A stretch of 11,785 nt of DNA. Source: an uncultured Porphyromonadaceae bacterium. Its GTDB lineage: Bacteria; Bacteroidota; Bacteroidia; Bacteroidales; Muribaculaceae. The notes below the pieces were generated by a model that worked only from the letters and a program-made list of their open reading frames with translations, did no database searches and was not told the DNA's origin. The stretch is taken from positions 1 through 11,785 of the forward strand of contig CAMVDK010000083.1 in assembly GCA_947166165.1 (NCBI GenBank). The letters run 5' to 3'. The translations under genes were made by a program, and so were the position numbers. Shown here one piece after another: positions 1-6,327 of this stretch (position 1 is the stretch's first letter; each line of letters opens with the position of its first letter).

Positions 1-128
1 CCCTCAACAGCGGCACTGTCACCAAAGACCTGGTCAACCTGATGGAAGGCGTCGACGCACACGCTGTCAACAGCGCCGACTTCATCAAGGCCATCCGCGC
101 CAACCTCGAGAAGCGCCTCGGCTGCTAA
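1..128 (+). CDS. icd: NADP-dependent isocitrate dehydrogenase, C-terminal fragment
   Basis: The reading frame runs in from the left edge (first full codon at 3) and stops at TAA 126-128, leaving 41 residues. The fragment contains SGTVTKDL, then a short variable loop, then an amphipathic ending (NSADFIKAIRANLEKRL). This matches the C-terminus of the eukaryote-like homodimeric NADP isocitrate dehydrogenases, where a GxMTKDL motif is followed by a final helix of the form F(M/L)(D/K)xLxxNLxxKL. The enzyme oxidatively decarboxylates isocitrate to 2-oxoglutarate in the cytoplasm. The family call rests on only 41 residues, and the catalytic part lies outside the window. A strong terminator follows 64 nt after the stop, so this gene is transcriptionally separate from mutS2. 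Confidence 0.72.
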   Translation, partial: LNSGTVTKDLVNLMEGVDAHAVNSADFIKAIRANLEKRLGC

Positions 129-191
129 GCCACACCAAGGCCCGGCGTCGCGCCATCACACCGCGCGCCACCCCGCCAGCCGGCTACCCAC

Positions 192-237
192 AAGAGCCGC
201 AATCTGCAACAAATCAAGCAGATTGCGGCTTTTGTTG
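192..237 (+). terminator. Rho-independent terminator of the isocitrate dehydrogenase gene
   Basis: A perfect 12-bp stem is formed by AGCCGCAATCTG (195-206) and CAGATTGCGGCT (219-230). It extends by one G-U and two A-U pairs to 192/233. The loop is 12 nt, and the right arm runs into a T-rich tail (TTTTGTTG). The position, 64 nt after the upstream stop codon, fits. The loop carries CAACAAATCAAGCA, which resembles the AT-rich repeat about 45 bp downstream. Confidence 0.9.
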
Positions 238-252
238 GTGCATATTATTCAC

Positions 253-316
253 AACAACAAATTAAACAAATTGAACAAATTTCCTACCGAGTCAAGCATT
301 TGTTTTATTTGTTGTT
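253..316. repeat. AT-rich 19-bp inverted repeat, 18 of 19 pairs matched
   Basis: The left arm 253-271 and right arm 298-316 are reverse complements except for one T-T mismatch (263/306). They are separated by a 26-nt spacer. The arms are made of AACAAAT / ATTTGTT units. As RNA this would be a weak A-U hairpin. As DNA it could be a protein-binding dyad, or the remains of a duplicated and inverted AT-rich unit. I do not recognise a family. Confidence 0.75.
256..282 (+). repeat. Three tandem copies of a 9-bp unit AACAAATTN
   Basis: Copies at 256-264 (AACAAATTA), 265-273 (AACAAATTG) and 274-282 (AACAAATTT) follow each other without gaps, differing only in the last base. The array overlaps the left arm and spacer of the inverted repeat at 253-316. 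Confidence 0.8.
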
Positions 317-401
317 TCTATTTGCCTGACGCAATCCTGCCATCGCACTACCATCGTTCAGTCGCAGCATGTCGAAGTTTGTTGCGATGGGTTCTGCGGC
401 T

Positions 402-508
402 GTAGGGACGTGACCTGTCACGCTCGGTTGCCGAGTCATAAAAAATGTGCACACATCATTGATTACCAACGCATTCGGTCAACTGGCCATGACAGGTCAT
501 GGCCCTAC
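402..508. repeat. 107-bp GTAGGG...CCCTAC element with two TGAC-NN-GTCA palindromes
   Basis: The left end begins GTAGGGACG and the right end finishes with CCCTAC. The left end also contains CGTGAC-CT-GTCACG (409-422), a perfect palindrome around 2 nt. The right end contains GGCCATGAC-AG-GTCATGGCC (485-504), a perfect 9-bp-armed palindrome. About 17 of 20 positions of the left end match the reverse complement of the right end, so the whole unit has imperfect terminal inverted repeats of about 20 bp. It encodes nothing. It could be a miniature mobile or extragenic palindromic repeat, or a pair of operators. No target-site duplication is evident. Confidence 0.6.
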
Positions 509-555
509 CGTCGCACGTTGTGACGCAGCTTCCCGCCGTTTTGACCCGGTCATCC

Positions 556-575
556 GGCCTCGCCCAGGCGAGGCC
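556..575. repeat. Perfect 9-bp-armed palindrome with CA centre
   Basis: GGCCTCGCC (556-564), CA, GGCGAGGCC (567-575). The form (9-bp arms, 2-nt centre) is the same as the palindrome at 485-504, but the arm sequence differs. It is not followed by a T-run, so it does not look like an intrinsic terminator on either strand. Confidence 0.7.
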
Positions 576-656
576 CAACCGACTCGGCCACCAAGCCGCC
601 ATGTATGACGGCTCTACAGCGGTGCGAGGCCGTCAGCGACACACCACACACCAACG

Positions 657-682
657 ATGCATACGAAGCGCTTTCGTTGCAT
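657..682. promoter_or_regulatory. Imperfect dyad upstream of the mutS2 promoter, possible operator
   Basis: The left half ATGCATACGAAGCGC and the right half (reverse complement ATGCAACGAAAGCGC) match apart from one offset base on each side, around a central GCGC at 668-671. The dyad ends 27 bp before the -33 element. Its role as a regulator-binding site is inferred from position and symmetry only. Confidence 0.3.
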
Positions 683-709
683 GATTTGATTTGAATTCAT
701 GAAAAACGC

Positions 710-740
710 TTGGCTGGTCGGAGACTTTGTTGTACCTTTG
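710..740 (+). promoter_or_regulatory. Bacteroidota-type promoter for mutS2
   Basis: A -7 element TACCTTTG at 733-740 fits the Bacteroidota consensus TAnnTTTG exactly. TTG at 710-712, 20 nt upstream, serves as a partial -33 element. Transcription would start a few bases after 740, giving a leader of roughly 80 nt before the ATG at 828. This also rules out the in-frame ATG at 699 as the mutS2 start, because it lies upstream of the promoter. Confidence 0.7.
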
Positions 741-756
741 CGGCGGCGCGGGTGTG

Positions 757-786
757 GGTGCCGCCGGGGCGCGGCGCGCCGGCACC
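757..786 (+). other. GC-rich hairpin in the mutS2 leader
   Basis: GGTGCCG (757-763) pairs with CGGCACC (780-786) around a very GC-rich 16-nt loop, inside the presumed 5' untranslated leader. It ends 41 nt before the start codon. It may only reflect the local base composition, and I see no known riboswitch core. Confidence 0.3.
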
Positions 787-827
787 ATGTTCCGCCTGTC
801 ACCACACACACCATTGAGCGAAACTAC

Positions 828-3290
828 ATGATTTATCCGAGCAATTTTGAGTCGAAAATAGGTTTCACGGCGGTCAGGGCCGAGATTGGGCACCGCTGCA
901 TCAGCGCCATGGGGCGCGAGCGGTGCGAGCAGATGTGCTTCGGCACGCGCCTCGACGCGGTGCTGCTGCAACTGAAGCAGACCAGCGAGTTTGTGGAGAG
1001 CGGGCGCGACTTTCCGCTCGACCACTATCACGACCAGCGTCCGGTGCTGAAGAGTGCCCAGCCGGCGGGCACGCTGCTCACCGCCGAGCAGCTGCTCCGG
1101 CTGCAGGGCACGCTCACCACCATCGGGGCCATTGTGCGCTTTTTTGCCTCGGCCGATGCCACGAGCACACCCTTCGCCACGCTGCGCCACCTGGCGCTGT
1201 CGATGGCCACCTTTCCCGAGGCCATCGCGGCCATCGGGCGTGTGGTCGACACCCAGGGCGAGGTGCGCGACACGGCATCGCCGCTGCTGGGCGACCTGCG
1301 CCGCCAGCTGGCGCAGCTGCAAGGCAGCGTGTCGTCGACAATGCGCCGCGTGATTGCCGAAGGGCGCGCCGCGGGCGTGCTCGACGCCGATGTGCAGCCG
1401 AGCGTGCGCGACGGGCGGCTGGTGATTCCCGTGGCTCCGAGCGCCAAGCGCAAGGTGCGCGGCATCGTGCACGACGCCTCGGCCTCGGGCAAGACGGTGT
1501 ATATCGAGCCGGCCGAGGTGGTGGAGGCGGGCAACCGCATCCGCGAGTGCGAGGGCGAGATCGAGCGCGAGGTGGCCCGCATCCTGGCCGAGCTCACGGC
1601 CGAGCTGCGGCCCGACTTCGGGTTGATGCTCGAGAGCGTGGACACGCTGGGCACTTTCGACTTTATCCGCGCCAAGGCGCTGTTTGCCATCGATGTGGAC
1701 GGCCAGCTACCGCACATCGTGGACGGGCCGCACTACGAGTGGTTCCATGCCGTGCATCCGGCACTGCTGCTCTCGCTGCGCGAGCAGGGCAAAGCGGTGG
1801 TGCCGCTCACGCTCGAGCTCACCGCCGAGCAGCGCATCCTGCTCATCTCGGGTCCCAACGCCGGCGGCAAGAGTGTGTGCCTGAAAACGGTGGGCGTGGT
1901 GCAATACATGATGCAATGCGGCGTGCTGCCCACGCTGCACAGCAACTCGCACATGGGCATGGTGGACGACATCATGATCGACATCGGCGACCAGCAGTCG
2001 ATCGAGGACGACCTGAGCACCTACAGCTCGCACCTGCTGAACATGAAGACCTTTCTGCAGCGTGGCGGCCCTCGCTCGCTGGTACTCATCGACGAGATGG
2101 GCAGCGGCACCGAGCCGCAGATTGGCGGGGCCATCGCGCAGGCCATCCTCGGCCAGCTCAACGAGCGCGGCGTGACCGGCGTGGTGACCACCCACTACCA
2201 GAACCTGAAGCACATGGCCGAGGAAACGCCCGGCATCGTGAACGGCGCCATGCTCTACGACCGCCAGCGCATGCAGCCGCTCTTCCAGCTGCAGGTGGGC
2301 TATCCGGGCAGCTCGTTCGCCATCGAAATAGCACGCAAAATAGGCCTGCCGGCAGGCGTGATCGACCAGGCCACGGCGATAGTGGGCAGCGACTACGTGA
2401 ACCTGGACCGCTATCTGCTCGACATTGTGCGCGACCGCCGCTACTGGGAGAACAAGCGCCGCGACGTGCACAGCAAGCAGAAGCGGCTCGACGCCATCAT
2501 CGACGACTACAACCGCCGCCTGGAGCGCCTGGGCGAGCAGCAGCGCGAAATCATCAAGCAGGCCAAGAGCGAGGCGCGCGACATCGTGGAGCAGAGCAAC
2601 GCACAGGTGGAGCGCACCATCATGGAAATACGCGCCATGCAGGCCGAGCGCGAGAAGACCAAGCAGGTGCGCCAGCAACTTGAGCAGTTCAAACAGCGAC
2701 TCGCCTCGGAGGGCGACACGGGCGGCGGCGCCGACCTGCTGCGAGAGCTGCGGCAGAGCCAGCCCCGCGCCGGGCAGGCCAAGAAGAAGGCCGCCAAGCA
2801 GCGCAGCGCCCCACGCCCTGCCGCCGACGCACCGCTGCAAGCCGGCGACTCGGTGGTGCTCAAGGGGTCGACCACCGTGGGCACGGTGATCAGCCTCGAC
2901 GAGAAGTATGCCCTCGTGGCCTTCGGACACCTCAAGACACGCGTCGAGACCTCACGGCTCGAGCGCACGCTGCGCAAGCCCGAACGCACCAGCGCGCCCT
3001 CGATGAGCGCCAGCGCACAGGCCGAAATCCACAACCGCCACCTGAACTTCAAGCCCGACATCGATGTGCGCGGAATGCGCGCCGACGAGGCCCTGCAGGC
3101 CGTGACCTACTTCATCGACGACGCCATCCAGTTCAGCGCCGGGCGCGTGCGCATCATGCACGGCACGGGCACCGGGGCGCTGCGCGAGGCCATCAGGCAG
3201 TATCTCAACACCGTGGCCGGCGTGAAGAGCTATCACGACGAGCACGTGCAGATGGGCGGTGCAGGCATCACCGTGGTGGAACTGGATTGA
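828..3290 (+). CDS. mutS2: Endonuclease MutS2 (MutS family ATPase with Smr domain)
   Basis: The protein has 820 residues, a normal length for MutS2. The N-terminal half is the helical core and clamp region. The ATPase follows, with Walker A GPNAGGKS (342-349), Walker B LVLIDE (418-423) and TTH (454-456). A long charged coiled coil spans about 520-640, then a small KOW-like beta region near 665-710. The Smr nuclease domain is at the C-terminus, with DIDVRG (744-749) and HGTGTG (778-783). Family members act on branched DNA such as recombination intermediates and are also implicated in rescue of collided ribosomes. The protein lacks the mismatch-binding domain of MutS. I chose ATG 828 because MIYPSNFE matches the usual Bacteroidota start and the promoter lies at 710-740. 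The frame stays open to an ATG at 699, but that extension is Arg/Gly-rich and precedes the promoter. The PPTase follows 43 nt later. Confidence 0.95.
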   Translation: MIYPSNFESKIGFTAVRAEIGHRCISAMGRERCEQMCFGTRLDAVLLQLKQTSEFVESGRDFPLDHYHDQRPVLKSAQPAGTLLTAEQLLRLQGTLTTIGAIVRFFASADATSTPFATLRHLALSMATFPEAIAAIGRVVDTQGEVRDTASPLLGDLRRQLAQLQGSVSSTMRRVIAEGRAAGVLDADVQPSVRDGRLVIPVAPSAKRKVRGIVHDASASGKTVYIEPAEVVEAGNRIRECEGEIEREVARILAELTAELRPDFGLMLESVDTLGTFDFIRAKALFAIDVDGQLPHIVDGPHYEWFHAVHPALLLSLREQGKAVVPLTLELTAEQRILLISGPNAGGKSVCLKTVGVVQYMMQCGVLPTLHSNSHMGMVDDIMIDIGDQQSIEDDLSTYSSHLLNMKTFLQRGGPRSLVLIDEMGSGTEPQIGGAIAQAILGQLNERGVTGVVTTHYQNLKHMAEETPGIVNGAMLYDRQRMQPLFQLQVGYPGSSFAIEIARKIGLPAGVIDQATAIVGSDYVNLDRYLLDIVRDRRYWENKRRDVHSKQKRLDAIIDDYNRRLERLGEQQREIIKQAKSEARDIVEQSNAQVERTIMEIRAMQAEREKTKQVRQQLEQFKQRLASEGDTGGGADLLRELRQSQPRAGQAKKKAAKQRSAPRPAADAPLQAGDSVVLKGSTTVGTVISLDEKYALVAFGHLKTRVETSRLERTLRKPERTSAPSMSASAQAEIHNRHLNFKPDIDVRGMRADEALQAVTYFIDDAIQFSAGRVRIMHGTGTGALREAIRQYLNTVAGVKSYHDEHVQMGGAGITVVELD

Positions 3291-3333
3291 GCCTGACCAA
3301 GAATCAAGAAGCGGGAAAAAACAGCGAATCGCG

Positions 3334-3912
3334 GTGCAAAAGTTGCTGATTGACGACAATCTGGGCCGGCTCGACTGGCTGGCGCACCTGGGCGAGCTGC
3401 CGGCATGGCGGCGCGAGCGGGTGCTGCGACTGCGACGCGAGAGCGACCGCCTTCAGGCCGTGGCTGCCTGGCTGCTGCTGCGCCGCTGCTGCCGCGAGAC
3501 GCTGCTGCTCAGCGACGTGCCTCCCGTGGCGCACTCGGCAAGCGGCAAACCCTTCTTCCCCACCCTGCCCGACGTGCACTTCAACCTGAGCCACTGCCCG
3601 GTGGCGGTGGCCTGCGCCATGGGCAGCGAGCCGGTGGGTGTCGACGTGGAAGCCGTCGCCCCGCTGGACCTCGACGTGGCGCGCCACGTGTTCAGCGACA
3701 ACGAACTGCGCCAGGTGCTGGCCGACGCCAGCCCCGGGGTGGCTTTTGCGCGGGTGTGGACCATGAAGGAGTGCTGGCTCAAGCGGCACGGAGAAGGAAT
3801 CAGCAGCGACCTGAGGCCGCTGCTGAACGATGTGGATGCCCGCGAACTGCGCACCATCATCGCCCCCGACGGGCGATGGGTGTGCACAGTCAGTCCTTGG
3901 CGGGTAGTTTGA
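3334..3912 (+). CDS. Sfp-type 4'-phosphopantetheinyl transferase
   Basis: This enzyme moves the phosphopantetheine arm of coenzyme A onto the conserved serine of carrier domains. Three hallmark motifs are present, numbered from GTG 3334: FNLSH (codons 3580-3594), the Mg-binding GVDVE with D104 and E106, and WTMKECWLKRHGEGI with E146 and K150 (codons from 3757). At 192 residues it is shorter than Bacillus Sfp, and it ends soon after the last motif. Start choice is uncertain: GTG 3334 follows an A-rich stretch and begins where the conserved protein seems to begin. The alternative ATG 3259 would add 25 residues encoded by the mutS2 end and the gap, overlapping mutS2 by 32 nt. The gene is probably cotranscribed with mutS2. 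Its 3' end overlaps the oppositely oriented exporter gene by 23 nt. Its neighbour suggests it activates the two carrier domains of the adjacent NRPS. Confidence 0.88.
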   Translation: MQKLLIDDNLGRLDWLAHLGELPAWRRERVLRLRRESDRLQAVAAWLLLRRCCRETLLLSDVPPVAHSASGKPFFPTLPDVHFNLSHCPVAVACAMGSEPVGVDVEAVAPLDLDVARHVFSDNELRQVLADASPGVAFARVWTMKECWLKRHGEGISSDLRPLLNDVDARELRTIIAPDGRWVCTVSPWRVV

Positions 3913-5236
3913 ATGCCAAATGGCCCAGACGGTGGACCGCCACGATGGCCACGGCTTCGATGAGGTAGGCCACCAGATAGCTGTACCACAGCCATTGCGG
4001 GGCCCTTCGCGACATGAACCAGAGCACGGGAATCACCGCCAGCGAGAGCATGAGCGAGATGAACAGGGCCATGCGGTGGTGGCCGTAGAGCTTGTAGACA
4101 ATCATGAGCACATAGATGTAGCAGAAGGGGATGAAGCTCAAGGCGAACACCCGCAGGGCATGGCTGCACTCGGCAACCGTGGCGTCGTCGCTGGCGCCAA
4201 ACAGGTGCGCGATGGCCTGCGGCACCCCCCACACCACGGCGCAGGTGACGACCATCGACACGGTGATGAACCGAAAGCCTTTGACGATCACACTGCGCAC
4301 AGCGCCCTCGTCGGCTTTGCCCACCTGGATGGCGCCCAGCGACTGGAGCGTCTGGCAAGTGCCCGAAAGGAAGAGGTTGTAGACCTGCAGCAGGTTCATG
4401 CACACGGCAAACACGAAGATGCCCATTCGTCCGACCGTGGACAGGACGATGGCGTTGGCTGCCAGCAGCAGCGCCGTGAGGCACACCGAAGCCAGCGCCA
4501 GCGGGGCGCCCTGCCCCACAATCCGTCGCAGCGACGACCAGAAGCCGTCGAGGGCGAAGTGAAGGGCGAGTTTCGCCTGTCCGCCACTCCAGTGCGACAG
4601 CAGGATGGCGATGCCCACCAGATGACCCACCACTGTGGCCACCGACGAGCCGGTGATGCCCCAGCCCAGCCACTTGATGAACACGATGTCGAGGCAAAGG
4701 TTGACCACATTGTCGACAATCACCGCCAGCGACACCAGCCTGGGGCTGCCGTCAACGCCCACCATGGTCGACAGTCCCCACATGAGGATGTAGGCCGGGG
4801 CTCCGAGCAGCACCACGCGCATGTAGTCGCGCGCCAGCGGCAGGATGAGCTGGTTGTCGCACAGGAATCGCGCCGTAGGCTCGATGAGCAACCAGCCGCA
4901 CATCACGGCCAGCAGCACGCCCACGCCGGTGCTCACGCTCAATGCGCGCGTGAACAGCCGGTGGGCCTGCCGGCGGTCGTCGCGCCCCAGAGCATAGGCC
5001 ACGAGCATGCCGCCGCCGGCATTGATGAGCAGGTGCAGGGTGAAGATGAACTGAATGATGGGCCTCGACAGGTTGATGGCGCTCACGCCATCGGCGCTGA
5101 TGAGGTTGCCCACGATGATGCCATCCACCACATTGCCCAGACAGCCCGACAGAGCCACAAGGATGTAGGCCCACAGGTAGCGGTAGAATTGTGCACCGAT
5201 ATTGTTGTCGCTTTTCATCACTTTTGCTTGAGCCAT
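3890..5236 (-). CDS. MATE-family multidrug/metabolite efflux transporter
   Basis: A protein of 448 residues with about 12 hydrophobic segments, in two halves joined by a charged loop. It has the shape and sequence feel of MATE (NorM/DinF-like) cation-coupled antiporters: an early YILVALSGCLGNVVDGIIVG helix, then GSPRLV...DNVVNLCLDIVFI and WGITGSSVATV in the first half. The chosen start is ATG 5236, separated by 2 nt from the NRPS stop (TGA-aa-ATG), which suggests translational coupling. ATG 5218 (MKSDNNIG) is a possible alternative. The frame is open further upstream to 5311, but that extension would overlap the NRPS end and is not MATE-like. It sits last in the NRPS operon and most likely exports the peptide product. 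A general drug efflux role cannot be excluded. Its end overlaps the convergent PPTase gene, and no terminator is visible between them. Confidence 0.92.
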   Translation of the reverse strand: MAQAKVMKSDNNIGAQFYRYLWAYILVALSGCLGNVVDGIIVGNLISADGVSAINLSRPIIQFIFTLHLLINAGGGMLVAYALGRDDRRQAHRLFTRALSVSTGVGVLLAVMCGWLLIEPTARFLCDNQLILPLARDYMRVVLLGAPAYILMWGLSTMVGVDGSPRLVSLAVIVDNVVNLCLDIVFIKWLGWGITGSSVATVVGHLVGIAILLSHWSGGQAKLALHFALDGFWSSLRRIVGQGAPLALASVCLTALLLAANAIVLSTVGRMGIFVFAVCMNLLQVYNLFLSGTCQTLQSLGAIQVGKADEGAVRSVIVKGFRFITVSMVVTCAVVWGVPQAIAHLFGASDDATVAECSHALRVFALSFIPFCYIYVLMIVYKLYGHHRMALFISLMLSLAVIPVLWFMSRRAPQWLWYSYLVAYLIEAVAIVAVHRLGHLAFKLPAKD

Positions 5237-5238
5237 TT

Positions 5239-6327
5239 TCAATCGAAGAATCCCAGTCCACCGATGGCGATGAGCATGCGCTCCACATAGTCCCACGAGG
5301 TGGGCGACCACACGAATCCGAGGCGGTAGAGCACCTGGGTGGTGTAGTCGTTGTCGCGCGCCACGTCGGTGGTGCGCTGTCCGTGGGCCATGTCCTGATA
5401 GGCGAGCAGACTGGCCATCGACTTCGACTTGACGGGGTCGTTTTTGGCTTGCTCCATGGCCTGCTCGAACTCATCCAGTTCGACGAAGCGCACGCCCTGC
5501 CCCACCGAGCTCAGTCCCTCGAGCACATCGCCGAGCAGCTGCGTGTGGTTGTTGTAGGGATGGAAGACGCAGCACTCGCGCGGGGTGGAGGCCAGCAGCA
5601 CGATGGCACGGCTCACCTCGTTGATGGGCGAGAACTCCACGCTCTTGCTGCGCATGGCATACGGGCATACGCCCAGCATGTTATAGACCTTGATGCGGCC
5701 CATGAAGGAGTTGGTCGAGAAGTTGGCCTGGAACTCGCCGTCGGTCGAACGCGCGGCCAGATTGCCCACGCGCATGATTTTGGCATTGAGTCCGCGCCGG
5801 GCCACGGCATCGAGGATGAGGCGCTCGGCCATGAACTTGGAGTGGATGTATTTATTGCCCAGGAACTGTCCCATGTAGAACCGGCGCTCGGTGAACACGT
5901 CGGCCCTCGGCTCGCCGGCCCAGAGGCCACGCGTGCTGGCTGTGGAGATGTGCACCAGCCGTGCGCCGTGGCTCAGGCAATAATCCACACATCGCTGCGC
6001 ACCTCCCACATTGACGTCTTCAATCTCGGTGCCCTCGGCAAAGTGCTTGACGATGGCGGCGCAGTTGAAGATGGTGTCGACGCGCAGCTGCGGGTCGAAG
6101 TCGCGCGTCACGTCGCCCAGCACGATGTGCAGCCGCTTACCGAAGAGCGCGTCGCAGGCGTCGTCGAAGTAGTAGAACAGGAGCGTCTTCAAGCGTCCCT
6201 CGGCTTCCTCCACGGTGCGTCCGCGCACGAGGCAGTAGATGTTGCCGGCGTCGGAGGCGATGAGCTCGTGCAGGATGTGGATGCCCAGGAATCCGGTGGC
6301 TCCGGTCACCAGCACATCGCCCAGCGA
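5239..6327 (-). other. NRPS domain: thioester reductase R (release domain)
   Basis: Extended short-chain dehydrogenase fold. It has the nucleotide-binding TGATGFLG (6283-6306), a HISTAS segment supplying the Thr/Ser of the active site, and YIHSK (5836-5850) with the catalytic Tyr and Lys. Such domains reduce the T-bound thioester to an aldehyde, and some go on to the alcohol. The sequence alone does not tell which. Confidence 0.92.

Larger units (their letters stand above)
129..827. other. Gene-free, palindrome-rich intergenic region between icd and mutS2
   Basis: No open frame here has convincing coding character. The short frames at 223-405 and 499-684 show no recognisable motif and run through the inverted repeats. 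The region contains the icd terminator (192-237), an AT-rich inverted repeat (253-316), a 107-bp element with two related palindromes (402-508), a third palindrome (556-575), an imperfect dyad (657-682), the mutS2 promoter (710-740) and a GC-rich leader (741-827). Composition is patchy: about 240-320 is clearly AT-rich, while the surroundings are GC-rich. Confidence 0.75.

Noticed and set aside
340..390. An 8-bp inverted repeat (CCATCGCA 340-347, TGCGATGG 383-390)
   Set aside because: The arms are short and the 35-nt spacer is long. It is not distinguishable from chance.
223..405. A 60-codon frame starting with TTG after the icd terminator
   Set aside because: It begins inside the terminator stem, crosses both arms of an AT-rich inverted repeat, and shows no domain or initiation signal.
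192..682. A CRISPR array or tRNA/rRNA gene in the repeat-rich gap
   Set aside because: There are no regularly spaced direct repeats of CRISPR length, and no cloverleaf or rRNA sequence is seen.
699..827. An N-terminal extension of MutS2 beginning at ATG 699
   Set aside because: It lies upstream of the -7 promoter element at 733-740, is Arg/Gly-rich, and precedes the typical MIYPSNFE start.
923..2930. Long frames in other registers within mutS2 (+ 923-2683, - 1707-2930)
   Set aside because: They overlap the well-conserved MutS2 ATPase and are Arg/Ala- or His/Leu-rich shadows of GC-rich codons.
3920..5290. A 456-codon + strand frame opposite the MATE gene
   Set aside because: Its translation is His/Gln/Asp-rich and without motifs. 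The - strand frame codes a clean multi-span transporter.
5239..5600. A thioesterase or terminal condensation domain after the reductase
   Set aside because: There is no GxSxG or HHxxxDG motif. The protein ends about 200 residues after the reductase YxxxK, as expected for a reductase-terminated synthetase.
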